Shown: positions 31,134 to 43,764 of the stretch, one piece after another
Position numbering within the stretch: position 1 is the stretch's first letter
How the letters are laid out: each line of letters opens with the position of its first letter
Made by a program: the position numbers and the translations under genes
Assembly (NCBI GenBank): GCA_027625915.1
Contig: JANTQA010000051.1
Span: 62,501-126,500, forward strand
DNA from: Anaeramoeba flamelloides
Lineage: Eukaryota; Metamonada; Anaeramoebidae
DNA: 64,000 nt
Direction of reading: 5' to 3'
Notes under the pieces: generated by a model
Database searches by the model: none
What the model saw: only the letters and a program-made list of their open reading frames with translations
What the model was told of the DNA's origin: nothing

Positions 31134-33440
31134 GAAATAAACTCAAATTGGGAAATCAATGATATCTATAAAATTAAAGATATTCCAACCTTTCAAGAAG
31201 ACTTTCTCCAATTCTTTTCTCGACAGAATTTTAATTTAAATGAAAAAAATTTTATTTTATTTAAAAAAAAAATATAAACAGAAAGAAAGAATAGTATTTG
31301 ATATCAAACAAGATAAATTAATAATTAATAATTTACTTTATAATATGTTTGATAAAAATGAAACTTTACATAAAATCAAAAAAATTAATGAATTAAATTA
31401 CTTGTAATTACTTAATCAAATAAATGAAGAATATAATAAAAATAAAAACTTTTGGAAAACATTAAATAAAATAAGAGAAACTTCTACAAAAATGTTTTTA
31501 AATAATGAAACCATATTCACAGTGTATAACGATTTTGTAAAACTAATTAGTCAAAAACCTAATACAAATATAATTAATTATATTAAAAAATTTAAAATTA
31601 ATAAAAATTCATTAAATCCAATTGACATAAAGGAAATTTTTTGATCAAGATAAAATTAAAGAAATAATCAAATTTCAAAAAAATAAATCAGTTAAAGAAT
31701 TTTACAAAATAAATCATTATAAGTTTATAAAAAACCAACCAATTCAATATTTATTAAATTATAATTATTTTATTAAAACAGTTCAAAATATTTTTTTAAA
31801 TTGGATAACAGACGAAACTGAAAAAAGTATAAATTTTATTAAAAAAAAGAAATTTATTATTTATTCATAAATCGGGGGGATGAAGGCGAACCATTAAATT
31901 ATCGACCTATCTCTATAAATCAATCTCTTCCAAGATTTTTTTACTAATTAATATACATTGGAATTCAATACTCTTGGGACTTGATTTCAAAAAAAAAACA
32001 ATTTGGATTTAAAAACTATTTTGGAACAAGAATTGCTGTTTTAAATTTATTAAGAAAATTTAAAAAAATAAAAAATAAAAATAAAAATACAGAATACTTT
32101 GTAGTTACTATAGACATACAAAAATGTTTTGACTCTATACAACACTCGTTAATATATCAATCTATTAAAAAATTTATCAAAAATGAAACAATTAAAAATT
32201 GGCTCTTGAGATATTACAAAAAAGAAGGAATTGGAGTTTATCAAGGAGATCCCATATCACCAATTCTCTTCGCATTTATACCTCATTTCCTACTAGAAAA
32301 GTTAAAAACTTTAGCTGTTCATGTTCAAATGTATGCAGATGATCTTATTCTTATTATGAAAGGGCCATTAATCTCTCTAAAAATTAATTTAGAAAGTATT
32401 TTTGAAATAATAAAAAGATTCGGGATGAACCCACATAATAATAAAACGAAATATAAAAAAGAATTAAAAGATATTTTTTATCTTGGGATTTGGTTAGAAA
32501 AAAACACACATCTTGAATATAATTTCAAAAAAGTGGAAAAGTCCTTGGAAACACTTAATCGATTGTTTCAACAAAATAAACTCAACAATGGAGTCAAAAT
32601 AACTTCTTTCAAAGCTCTCATTTTAAGTCAACTTTATTATGGTCTTGAAATATTTGAATTGAAACAAAATGATTTTGAAAGAATTGATAGATTTATCAAT
32701 AAATCAGTCACAAACCTCTTACAAATTAATATCCATTCACCACGATTAATTTATAAAACTGAAGCAAAAATTGATCTCGCTAGATTAAAAATATACCGAA
32801 GAAAATATAAATTGATAGAAAAATTAGATTTCTTAAATTTAAAAAAATTAAAAACAATACTAAATTTTCGAAAATTGGAAAATGAAAATATTAATTGGCA
32901 CACTAAGGGATTAAAATTATTAGATTTAGAATTAAAAGTTTTTCGATTAACCGAATTGGAAAATTCACCTAGTTGGAAAGTTCAACAATATATAAAAATT
33001 ATAAAACAACAAAATTGCAATTTAGAACAACAAAAATATTTAAACTGGAAAGCTTCAAAAACAATTCTAAAATTTCAAAATTTTACTAATTGTTTAAATA
33101 GGTACTCTTATGTAACAAGTAAAAATAAAAATAAAAATTGTGATTTATGTAAAGAAAAGTTAAATATTGATATCATTGAAGATTTCGATCATTTTTTATG
33201 GGACTGTCCGGCCTATAAAATAAATCGAAAAATCTGGATATCTGAATTTTTTGAAAAAAATAAAAAAATTAATAATATCGGAGATATTATTAATAAAAGA
33301 ATTCATCATATATATTATCATTAGTAAGTGATAATAAAATTTGTGATTCTTTAACAAAATTTCTAAAAAAAAGTTTAGAAATTAGGGCACACAGGAGAAA
33401 AGCAATTTTCTCTCTTCAAAAATAAAAAAAAAAAAAATAA
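31134..33440 (+). mobile_element. LINE copy 2, 5'-truncated
   Basis: It begins in ORF2 just after the endonuclease SDHN block (matching 3663 in copy 1) and runs to the same 3' stem-loop (33395-33412) and A-rich tail. It lacks the two MITEs that copy 1 carries in this region. Truncation at the 5' end is the usual outcome of target-primed reverse transcription. A clear target duplication was not found. Confidence 0.9.
31981..33324 (+). CDS. LINE ORF2 fragment: reverse transcriptase and zf-RVT, 447-codon open frame
   Basis: This is the longest undamaged part of the LINE protein. It holds QFGF, VVTIDIQKCFDSIQHSLI (catalytic Asp), GVYQGDPISPILFAF, YADDLILIM (Asp pair), a thumb and linker region, and a C-terminal Cys/His finger CDLCKEK...DHFLWDCPAY near codons 395-425. 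The region upstream to 31134 carries frame breaks, and YRPISINQ lies in another frame at ~31905, so the full protein is not made. A stop at 33322 precedes a tail that stays coding-like (SDNKICDSLTKFLKK), suggesting the intact ORF2 ended ~40 codons later. The enzyme would copy LINE RNA into the genome. Confidence 0.85.
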   Translation: MISKKKQFGFKNYFGTRIAVLNLLRKFKKIKNKNKNTEYFVVTIDIQKCFDSIQHSLIYQSIKKFIKNETIKNWLLRYYKKEGIGVYQGDPISPILFAFIPHFLLEKLKTLAVHVQMYADDLILIMKGPLISLKINLESIFEIIKRFGMNPHNNKTKYKKELKDIFYLGIWLEKNTHLEYNFKKVEKSLETLNRLFQQNKLNNGVKITSFKALILSQLYYGLEIFELKQNDFERIDRFINKSVTNLLQINIHSPRLIYKTEAKIDLARLKIYRRKYKLIEKLDFLNLKKLKTILNFRKLENENINWHTKGLKLLDLELKVFRLTELENSPSWKVQQYIKIIKQQNCNLEQQKYLNWKASKTILKFQNFTNCLNRYSYVTSKNKNKNCDLCKEKLNIDIIEDFDHFLWDCPAYKINRKIWISEFFEKNKKINNIGDIINKRIHHIYYH

Positions 33441-33653
33441 AAAATAATTACAATTTTAAAATAAAAAATGAAAAATTGAATAATTTTGCAAAATTTATTT
33501 ATTTGAATCCATTGAATGTCAAATTCCAACAAAATCTTTCCCATAAATTCTGCAATCCATTTATTATCTGAACACAACAAATTGAGTTATAAGAGAAACG
33601 ATCTAAACAGGAAATAATTTTATCAAAAAAGTAAAAAAAATTTTCTCAATTAA

Positions 33654-34429
33654 GGAATTAGCGTCACTATAGATTTCTCTATTATCAAAGTATGTTGTAA
33701 TTGGGTGTAAATGGTATTAGTGCACCATGACTCAAATAGTTTCTGTGATTTCTGTGACTCTAAAAAATCTATTATAAATCTTATTGCACAATAAATTATT
33801 AAATTTTTTACAATTTTGGAAAAGATCACAATTAAAAAAAATATAATTTTGTAAAATTTTTTTAAAATTCCATTTCCAAATCTAAAAATAAAAACCCAAA
33901 ATACCGTATTCCAGTATTTCATAATTTATATTTAGAACTTCCAAAAGTAACTATTTTTAGAATTTTTGAATTTCAAAGATTAACTCAATAATCATCAACA
34001 TGAAAGTACAAAGACTGATTAGTTTTGTTTGCTTTTGATAAGTCTAATTGTAGCATCAATATATTTGCATGATTTGAGAAATAATTTGACAAAAAACATA
34101 AAGGTTAATTATAAAATTTTTAAAAAAAATTGAATTTTTTAGTAACTAATCTACATTTCGCCCACAAATTTTTGAAAGATATTTTGTGACTTTGTAGTCT
34201 GAATCTGGATCATTCAATCTAAAAATTTATGGCGAAATGCAGATTTTATTATGAATTTGCTGAGTTTTTTACTAATACATAGATCATTTTTAATTGATGA
34301 GATCAACAAATATTACTACATTGACTAATCGATTTTTTAGAGACCTTTGAACCATGTAACACTAATGTGGTTAGGTCCAATAACAACATACTTTGATCCT
34401 AGGTCTTCTCCTTGGTAGACGCTTATCCC
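33654..34429. mobile_element. TTAA-site element (family H), copy 1, 776 bp
   Basis: Flanked by TTAA on both sides (33650-33653, 34430-34433). The ends are GGAATTAGCGTC and, inverted, GGGATAAGCGTC. Imperfect inverted similarity extends ~85 bases (TATCAAAGTATGTTGT against its inverse). A second copy lies at 58381-59138. No coding capacity. TTAA duplication is characteristic of piggyBac-type elements, though the termini begin GGG rather than the usual CCC. Confidence 0.75.
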
Positions 34430-34890
34430 TTAAACAAAAAAATAAAAAAAAATTACAATTATTTACAAAAACTAACAAACAATTTTCAAAAAACACAAAT
34501 TAAAAACCCAACATGGATTATTTAACAGACTGTTTAAGATCAAAATCTAAAAGTTTTTAAAATTGAATATTGATTTACAATTTGTTCAATTAACTAAATG
34601 AAAAAATTAAATTTTTTCAAAGCATCCAATAAAACCAAAACCTAATTAAAAATTTCAATCAACAAAAACTCAAGCAACATTTTTTATAACAAAAGTACCA
34701 GCCAATTAATCTTTCCTTCATTAATTTGGATTTCGGATTAATTAAAAATAAATTGTCAAAAATTGCCATTTTGAACCAAAATTAAAACTCATACCAAGCT
34801 CAAGATCGATCAGCTAAAGACCAAATCAACAACTCACTACACCCTACACAAGATATTTTTTTTGGAAATTTCAGGGATTGTAAACCTTAA

Positions 34891-35208
34891 GGGAGTAGTC
34901 ATATTTGAAAATAAGATGAAATACTAAGGAGAAGATCTTGCAAAAATTTTTTTTTTTGTAATTTGTGTTCAGACTGATGAAATGGACGAGTTTTCCCCAT
35001 TTTTACAATTTATTAATTTGAGTCTCTTTTTTGAAATTTCCAAAAAAAATGGATTAAAAAAATTGAAAATCACTAAAATAATTTTATTTTATGGCTTTCT
35101 TAGTCGATCAGAATTTTTTGACAGTTGATAATAGACAAAATTTGTAAGTAAAGAATACCACCAATAACATATTTCAAAATTTGCCTTGTTGTTGTGGAAA
35201 CTGATCCC
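34891..35208. mobile_element. TTAA-site element (family G), short internally deleted copy, 318 bp
   Basis: TTAA on both sides. The ends are GGGAGTAGTCAT and, inverted, GGGATCAGTTTCC. Both terminal ~120 bases match the long family G copies (for example AATATGTTATTGGTGGTATT), in inverted orientation; the middle is missing. Confidence 0.8.
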
Positions 35209-38090
35209 TTAATAATAAATTTTTGAGAAAAAAAATTGGGATTAAATATTCACTTTTTTAAATTTACATTTTTCAATTCAGAATTATCTATTCTCTTTCT
35301 TCTTTCTAATCTAATCAATCGTCCTTTACAAAGAAATAATTTGTGGTTTGTGATCTCAGTTCGTGTGTATCTAATTTTCAGAGATTAATTGGACAAAACG
35401 AAGAGTGTTAAATAAAAAACTCAAATTAGAGAAGTATAATTATGATTAAAAATCAGCTGAAATTTGATGGCTTTTGAATTTCAAATACATGTTCTATGAA
35501 AATAGCCATCGATAGAAACAATTAAAAAGGTGTTTAGGATTACTTTTTGAGATCTAAGAACTTTTTTATGTTAAAAAGTCACAAATTTACTAGTATTAAC
35601 TTGATAAAAGAAGTGCAGAATTTTGGAACTTTATTTTTACTTATTTTTTCAAATTATAAAAGTATTTCCACCGGAAATAAGTTGAGTTTTGTGATCTCTC
35701 AATTTACAAGACGAAAATGAAATTAAAGTAGATATTTTAATCCCAATTTTTCTGAAATTTTTTGGATTGATTTTCAATCGATAACTCCAAACTACTACCT
35801 TTTCAATTGGATCTTCAAATTATTGTGTGTTCTTATCAGGGTTTGGTGGTTTGTAATTCTCACATAATTTTTATTTGATCGAGATCTAAGTTGGAAAATA
35901 TGTCATTTTTAACTATAAAATTAACTTTTTCAGTCTTCAATCTTAATCTCGAAAAAATGTAAAACAAGGTTAGCAAAAATCGACTTTTTCAGAAAAAGAA
36001 CATCTTTGAAATGAATTTTTAAAACCCTTATACATTATTGACTATTTTCTATATAATTATTTTATTTGGATTGAGTTCAGCCGATAAGTCTCTAAAAAAT
36101 GCAAAAAATGTCCGAAAATTAAAATTAAAAAATTGGAGAATTAGGCCTTTGTTCTTAAAAAATCAAAAAAGAAATTTGTAACAAACTACATGGTAATTGG
36201 TTTGGTGTTGTCTTTAAATCCACTAAAATTCTCCTTTCCAAAATATAAGATCAGAAAATCTCAACTTTGACAAAATTATTTTCTTTTTTACAAAAAATAC
36301 AGATAAATTTTTGCAAATATTATTTCAAAAAAACCTTTCAAGTAAAGACTTTCCCATATAATACCGGAGCATTTTCTCTTGATTCACTAATTAAGTTTTG
36401 AGAATAACGATCCAAACATTAAAAATGGTAACAAAAAAGTACAATAAAAAACCTCTATCAAGTATTTGGCATGGATCATTATGTTGTTCCAAAAACAATT
36501 TGACGAGATATTCTCCTCTTATTCATGGATAGGGGAGATTTAATTCAAGCGAAAAAACAACAAGAACCCAATTAAAAATAAGACAAAAATCATAACCCCT
36601 TTTAAATAATTAATACAGCATTTCCGTTTCTACCATGAAATTTATAAGACCCTGGAATTGATTTGCTATTATAAAATTTTATTTTGTAGGAAGAATCATA
36701 AAACGGTTATTAAAGCTCATCCTAAATCATAAAATTTAATAATGAAGATGAAAATTTTTTATACTTTTTTGGTTCCTTTGGTTCCTTTAATATTTGGAAC
36801 TTGGCAAACAAACTCAGAAAAGTATACACATTAGTGTGGATATTTAGTTTCCAGAATTGTTAAAATCTCTACTTTTTACAATTTAAAATCTTGATCAAAA
36901 TATACAATCAAGTTTCCATGATTTCTTTGATTTCTTTGATGTCCATGATTTCTTCGATTTTCTACTATTTCTACTTTTTTTACAATTACTATTCATTTGA
37001 AAATTTTATTTTAATCTTGATATTTTTACAAAAAAAAATAAAACTCTAATTCCAATGAAGTTTGAGAATTAGAAAATCTTGATCAATATAATCTGAAATT
37101 GAATTTCATCTCTCAAAAAACACAATATTAAATTTTTAACAACCAATTTCGATGTCTTTGAATATTTTGTGGCCGGACTGAACATCTATATTTTTAATGG
37201 ATATTGGATAATAATTCAACATAACTCGAAGATAAAAAATCATTGACATAAAGATCATTAATATTTAACAAAATTTCTTGAGAATATTTTTCCTTTTTAC
37301 AATTTATTTTTAAAGATTTTTTGGTTCAAATTGAAGAATATCAAAAAGATCCTTCGATTGAAATTTGAAATGTTATTTGAATATAATTCTATTGAGACTA
37401 TTTGTGAATTGTAAACGTATTTCTTCAAGATTTCAATTCTAAAGATTGAATAGTATTGTAAAATTTTTGTTCAACTAATCATAAAATTATACAAGTTTAA
37501 GTAACCAAGATTTCAGAATCGAAGTCGGTTTTTTTCTGAAAAAATGTATTGGAAAGTGTGTCAATATTTTTGGTTGATTTTTTGATTAAATTTTGAACTT
37601 CTTTGATTAACGATCCAAAAAATTGGATTAAAAAGATAAATAAAAAAATCAGCAAACGTGATCCTAATTTCAGAGTTTAGATAACAATAAAGAGAATAGT
37701 GTAATTTTTTGAGGACAAATCCTTGAACAATTGAAATCAAATTTTTCAAAAAGTAACACAACAAGTTTGGTTATTCATTTTTCAGAAATTGTTTGTAGAT
37801 TTTATTAATAATGATTTTATTTTATAAGGTTCCCAATAGAAAAAATGTGTTCAAAAAAAAAAAATAGTTATGGTTACACACTTTTATAAAATTGTTCAAG
37901 TCATCTGAACTTGTATATTTAAAAGTAATTTAATTTACCAAATTCGAAAAGGAAATTTTCAAAAATTGAAATGGAAAATTTTATAAACTCGGTTTTTTAC
38001 AACATTTAATTTTTTGTAAAAAAAATAAATGATTTTTCACAAGTATTTTGGAAAATTTTGTTAACTTATATGGATATTGAGGATTTATGT
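35209..38090. other. AT-rich intergenic stretch
   Basis: No gene recognised over ~2.9 kb. Short TTTGATTTC and TTTGGTTCC direct repeats occur at 36768-36790 and 36918-36960. Frames here are short and low in complexity. Confidence 0.5.
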
Positions 38091-38350
38091 GCCAAAAGTA
38101 CTTTTGATGTTATACATTGAGGACACCAGGTCATGAAGTTTGATCTGGTTTAAACCTCGGGTCTCGAATCATAGTTTTATGGCTGTGGTTCACACAATTC
38201 CTTCTGAAGGTGTCATCTTGATATGTTTTAGTAGGGAGTCCGTAATACAAGTCAAAGATTTAATAGCTAAGTTAGCGTTTACTTCTGGTATGAGAATAGT
38301 ATTACCCTCCCTGATATTAAGATATGTTTTTGTGTCTCTCCAGAGGTAAT
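38091..38350 (-). pseudogene. Coding-like remnant of unknown family
   Basis: The minus strand reads YQHYLWRDTKTYLNI, REGNTILIPEVNANLAIKSL, TCITDSLLKHIKMTPSEGIV, then a TGA, then TTAIKL, a second TGA, and FETRGLNQIKLHDLVSSMYN. The stretch is visibly richer in GC than its surroundings. The opposite strand also has a 69-codon frame, but the minus frame reads more like a protein. No family was recognised. Confidence 0.35.
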
Positions 38351-40555
38351 GTTGATAGCTTTACAATAGTTTATATATTAACCATAAAAACCATGTACTT
38401 CAACAACTATCTCTTTTTTGAAAGAAGATACAGAATAATCGTTTGAAGGTGAGTATTCGATCAATTTGGTTTGGTACACTGACAACTGTTAAGTACAATG
38501 ATTTTAGATAGATTTCATTTTGATAACAATAAACCCCTATATACATTGTCTAATTCCAATGTTTTAAAAAAGTTGTACAAAAAAACAGAAACCTAATAAA
38601 GTAGATTGTGTTTATAATATAAACTGTTCGGATTTAAAAGAGAGAATTGACTACTTGGCTCTATGAAAACCCTTGACAAAAATCGTTTGATTTGAAAAGT
38701 TAATCCAAAACATTGGATTTCACAGATAGGTATTGGATCTTGATTAAAAATTAAATTTTGAATTTGATTTTGAGTTTTAAACTTTAAAAAAAAAGACCCT
38801 TAGTTAATTTACAATATAATTCGGAAGATCAAATCATATATTTTTTTTTTGATTTTATTTTGTATAAAAAATTTATTCTCTTTTGGGTTTATTGAATCGA
38901 TCATTTCAGAAAGTTTTTTAAAAAAAATTTTTTTAATAAAATAATTCTATTATTTTGAAATTATAATCAAAATTATTGATAAACAATATTCAATTGATAT
39001 ATAATCCAAAATTTGATTAGTTTTTGGTGTTTATTCACCCTTATATTCTATTTTTTAAATAGATTTATGATCAAAATATTAGAATATGGAAATAACTGAA
39101 TTATCTTGATATTTGTTTAATATCATGAAATAAAAATTTTCGCACACACACTCACTGATACATTCACAAATATAAAAATAAATTCAAATTTCCCTTTAAT
39201 ATTTAATATTCTTATTAATCTATTTTGTTCAAAAAATTATTTGTGGTTGAATAAACTTGATAATCACTAGTTAATTTTCAAAATTTATATTTTATTGTAT
39301 TTATTAAAAGATAACTTGTCATTAATATTTCAAATTTGAATTATTTATTTGAATATATTTAGATCATAAAATGTATGTAATTGTAAATCAAGATTTTCAG
39401 AAAAACACAAAATTCTAAATAAAATAAAATCGAAAATAAATCTTTTTTTAGATATAAAATGAGAGAAAATATTCTGATTTTTACAATGATATTCCAAAAA
39501 GATCTATTTGAGATTCACATGTATTTTTTATTGAAAAATATGTAGAACTTGAGGTAATTACTGAGTAAAAAATATATTTAAAGATGTTAATGGTTTGATT
39601 TATGAAATGATAAAAAAACTATTATCAAAAGGCATTGCTTTACAATAAGTAGATGGGTATGAACAATAAACAGTATGGTATATATATAGATATAACTGCA
39701 TGTCTATTTCTGTCTTCTCTCTCTTCCTGGGTGTGACACAATTATTAACTAATACCAAATATCTTCAAATTGCTATTACTATGGATATATACACCTAAAA
39801 AGGACAAATTTAGAGTTTGTCTTACCTTATGTATATATGTTTGCGTGTTGTATTTGTGTATATTTTTATCAAATCATCCTGATACATATATAGTAAATCT
39901 GTCTGTATATTTGTGTATGTTTAAATGTGTGTGTGTGTTTGTTTATTTGTGTTTTTATATTTTAGATATATATATATATATATATATTTATATGTGTGTG
40001 TGTGTTTGTTTTAATTTATTTGTGTGTGTGTTAAAAATAAAACTTTTTTTTTCTATTCATAAATAGAAAATTAATCAATACTTTTCTCAATTCAAGATCA
40101 TTTATAAAAAAATAATAAGAATTAATTATTCTTATTTTTCAATATTTTTTTATTTGAACTTTATCAAAGTTCACCCCTTCATTTCTAGATTTTTCAACAA
40201 ATTCTTTGTATTGCATCTAATGTAGGCTGAGTGGATCATTCTCAATTAAGAACAAATATTGGAAAATTAATCTTTCTTCTTTTAGAAAAGATTAATTTAG
40301 AGCGTGTGTTTCCAAACAGATTCTTATTTGAAATGTCCTGAAATCCATTTACAGAACTCCAGGTATTTAGAACTACAAGAATTGTGTTAAATTTAGACCG
40401 GGAGGTACGCGCGCGAGCAAAATAAAAATATTTGAAAAATAGAAATTGAAAAAAATTTAAGAATTTATTTTTGAATGGATTTTGATTGGAAAAAAATAAT
40501 ATTATTGAATTAATTTTAAAAAAAAAGAAAAAAAAAAAATGATTTTGTGTGTTTT
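38351..40555. other. AT-rich stretch with TA/TG microsatellites and a CpG-rich spot
   Basis: Interspersed TG and TA tracts fill 39835-40030 and create a spurious 98-codon frame. A short CpG-rich motif, GGTACGCGCGCGAGC, lies at 40407-40421. No gene recognised. Confidence 0.5.
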
Positions 40556-42107
40556 TTAATTTTCACAAAAAATTTCAATTTGAAAAATATCCCAATTTTC
40601 AGAGGAACCTGCTAAAAATCTACTGGCTTCATTTGATCCATATTTATATCCAAAAGGGGGTTTATATGTCCCGCCTAAAGTTGACCTGTTCCATTCCTTC
40701 ATATTTTGGTTACTCCATCCTAAATACAAATCACAACCATATCCAAATATTGGTCCAAAATTTGGATTACAACATATTTCCTTATCTTGTTTCTGATAAA
40801 TAGGCATTTTTAAAGGTTCTTTAAAATTTGGATCCAGGCTAATTAAGGAAAAAAGAAAGGATTTATTTCCTGTTGATTGTTTATTTCCGCTTTTTGAATC
40901 CCAATCTATTGCTGCAAATCCTCCAAATAAGGATTTATTTTTTAATTTGATCAGAACTATGGATTTTGCTTTATTGTCGCATTTTTGATGAAAGGTTTGA
41001 TATTTCCATCCATCTGTTCTTGAATTAAATCTTCTTTTCAAATTTGGATTGCATCCGGCTTCTTTGATCCATTTTTCGAGAATTTTATTGAATTTGGGAT
41101 TATTTTCTTTTTGAAGGATTTCTGATCTTTCTTTTAAAAAATGATCAATTACTTTCAATTTAAAGGGCGATTTTGGAATTTTTTGATCATTTATTGAGAT
41201 ATTTATTTGATATTCTCCTTCTTCTTGGAATAAATATTCTCCAATTAACTCTTGATTTGTTCCTTCTTTGAATTTAGTTATTTCAGTGATCATTTCATTT
41301 GAATTTGATTTGAGAATTTCAGCTTTTTTGATTGAATTCTTGGGCATTTATGGTTTCATTTAATTGATTTTTAAGAAGAATTGAAAATTGCAATTTATTT
41401 TCTAATTGGATTTCATCTGGTAAATTGATTTGGATTTTATTGAGATCAAAAGGCAAATTTAATTTCCAATTTTTCAAATTCTGCTTTAAATCATTTGAAA
41501 TTATATTTATTTTATTAAATTTTGAATTGCAAATTAATTCTTTATTTTCATTTTTATTCAAAATTGGTAATAATTTTTTCAATTTAAAAAAATTGAGCAA
41601 TATTTGTTGATAATCATTATATTTTTTGCAAATTTCAATTTCTTTTATTATCATTTCAGATTCATTAAATTCTTCAATTTCTTTTTGCATTTTCATTGAT
41701 TGTTTATTTAATTTCAAATATTTTTCATTTTGTTGAATTGATATTTCTTCATTCATCTTCTTGAATTGATATTGGGTTAATGCATTTAATTTTTGATAAT
41801 TTTTTTTGACCAATTCAATATTTATTTGTTTATCTTTTAAGGAATTGATTTTTTCATTTTGTATTTTTTGAACAAATTCTTCTTTTTTCTCATTAATTGA
41901 ATTTATTTCCTTGATTAGTTCTTCCAATTCATTTTGGATTTGTTCATATCCTTCTTTGATATTTTTTGATTTTTGACAATTGTTATGATTAAGAATTGCA
42001 CAATGGCTACATAATAATTGTTTATGATCAATGCAAAGAAATTCATAAAGCTTATTTTTGTGTTCATTACATAATCTTGGAAATTCTGATTTTGGTTTTT
42101 CTTGAGC
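40556..42107 (-). CDS. B-box / coiled-coil / filamin / TLDc protein, main exon (one-base frame break)
   Basis: From a splice acceptor in AATAATAG at about 42107, the exon reads LCNEHKNKLYEFLCIDHKQ and CSHCAILNHNNC, a B-box with its Cys/His ligands. A long coiled coil (about 41950-41500) and a filamin-type Ig repeat follow (YLFQEEGEYQINISI, IPKSPFKLKV, 41240-41150). Last is a TLDc domain from ~41075: WIKEAGCNPNLKRRFNSRTDGW, written here in parts, SLFGGFAAIDW, FGPIFGYGCDLYLG and NWDIFQIEIFCE, ending TAA at 40556. The frame shifts by one base in the A-run 41326-41331, between coil and filamin. TLDc proteins are linked to oxidative stress and V-ATPase regulation; the B-box and coil suggest a TRIM-like scaffold. 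Such fusions are common in Anaeramoeba as I recall. Confidence 0.75.
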
Positions 42108-42110
42108 TAT

Positions 42111-42111
<1 letters not shown>

Positions 42112-42154
<43 letters not shown>
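42112..42154. repeat. (AT)n microsatellite in the intron before the second B-box
   Basis: About twenty AT units lie directly upstream (on the minus strand) of the acceptor AATAATAG. Confidence 0.9.
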
Positions 42155-42157
<3 letters not shown>

Positions 42158-42266
42158 TTTATTTGTTAAAAAAATTTTGAATAAAAAAAAAATAATATTT
42201 AATAGGTTAATTCATTAAAAAAAAATAAAAAAGTTAAAAAAAAGAGAATTGTAAAAAAACTAAAAT

Positions 42267-42823
42267 TCAAAAGATTGATGAAATAAAAAAAAATAAAAAC
42301 AAAAATTGAAAAATCAAACTTTTGGCTAATTCTTTTTGAGAAAATAATTTATAAAATCCAAAAGAATTTGATTGCTTTATATTGCTTTCTAATTTGTTAA
42401 ATTGTTTCAGTAGAGTTTCTGTTGAATATTTTAAATTATTGATCGTTTGTTTTTCTTTGTTCATACTTTGTGAAATTTGTTCAAAAAAAACATTGGCTAA
42501 TTTTATTTCATTTCGTTCAAGTAAATCTAATAACTTTTTTTGATTCAAATAAAATTTTGATATTTCTCTAAAAATCTTTTCTTTTTTAGATTTCATCTTC
42601 TCTTCAGAATTATTTAATTGTAAAAATTTTTCATTGATTTTTTCAAAATGATTTTGAGTGCATTTTTTTTGTTCATTGATTAATTCTTTATAAAAATCCA
42701 TTGGCTGATCAAATGCAATTGTTTCATGATTTGTATGATCAAAGCTACATTTGTCACAAATTAATTTTTGGCAATTTTTACAGTATCTGGAAGGTTTATT
42801 GTTTTGATGAATTGGGCAATTAT
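42267..42823 (-). CDS. B-box and coiled-coil exon, probably the 5' part of the TLDc gene
   Basis: After an acceptor ATTCAG at 42824 the exon reads NCPIHQNNKPSRYCKNC and CDKCSFDHTNHE, a complete B-box, then ~130 residues of coiled coil. The open frame ends in a hydrophobic tail (FQFLFLFFFISSIF) and TGA. If that tail is intron, a phase-1 donor within AAAAGTTTGATT near 42320 would join LAK to the next exon at 42107, giving one protein with two B-boxes, two coils, filamin and TLDc. Otherwise it is a separate small gene with a tail anchor. The first exon, with the ATG, was not found upstream. Confidence 0.55.
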
Positions 42824-43024
42824 CTGAATGTATTTTTTTTTTATTTTTAAATAGATATTTTAAAGTTTAATTTTAAAATTTTTTAGAAAAATCGAAAATA
42901 ATAATATAATATAAATAAAAAGAATTGTAATTAATTAAATTGAAAAATCAGAATAATCCACAAAATCAAAAATTAGATTTAAAATTTAATAAAGATTTTT
43001 TTTTTATTTTTAATTTTTTGTTAA

Positions 43025-43189
43025 GGAACTAGTCTCTATTATTTTAATTTTGTCCAATTTCTAAATAAGGATTCCTTATCCAGAAACATTATAATATTGA
43101 AAATAAATAGGATTTTACAAATCTACCTTATTGGCAAAAAATTTTCTCAATCTCTATTAAATTTTGAAAATTTAATAGAGATTAGTCCC
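43025..43189. mobile_element. TTAA-site MITE, 165 bp
   Basis: TTAA on both sides (43021-43024, 43190-43193). The ends are GGAACTAGTCTCTATT and, inverted, GGGACTAATCTCTATT. It shares the GGGAnTAG terminus with families G and H but has a different interior. Confidence 0.8.
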
Positions 43190-43193
43190 TTAA

Positions 43194-43764
43194 ACACATA
43201 TTTAAATGAAATATTTTATAAAAAAAAAAAAAAACAAAACAAAATAAAGATCAAAATTAGAAAATTAAAAAAATTAAAAAATAAATCTTGATTAAAAATG
43301 AACTTCAATTCAACTTTTTTGCAACTTGGAATTATATATTTGATTAAAATAATCATATATTAAAAATAATTATCTTTTTGAAATATATAACTATAGTTAA
43401 TAACCAATTGAAATCTTAACAATTATTTGAAATTTATATTATAATACTCAAAATAAAAAATAAAAATTGAAAATGTTTCGTATAATTTGGGAGTAAAGAA
43501 ACAAAGAAAAGTCTTTCTTGAGTGATTTGTAATAACTTTATTAAATATTGATTGATCAAATAGTTAGATAATATCAAATAATTTTATTTGAGTTATCTAT
43601 TAAAAAAAACTTGTCTCTATTATAATATCAATCATTTTTATAAAAATATTTTGATCTCACATAAAATAAATACATTCACAGGTATAGGTAAAATTTAAAA
43701 ATGGTAGAAACTCAAAATATAACAACGTTGAGATAAATTTGCAAAATTGTGAAATTTTGGGGTT
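43194..43764. other. AT-rich stretch
   Basis: No gene or element recognised. Confidence 0.4.

Noticed and set aside
38150-38200. tRNA-like B-box sequences (GGTCTCGAATC, GGTTCACACAATTCC)
   Set aside because: No cloverleaf with matching acceptor stem could be drawn.
39770-40066. 98-codon Cys/Val/Tyr-rich frame
   Set aside because: Built from TG and TA microsatellites; no protein-like features.
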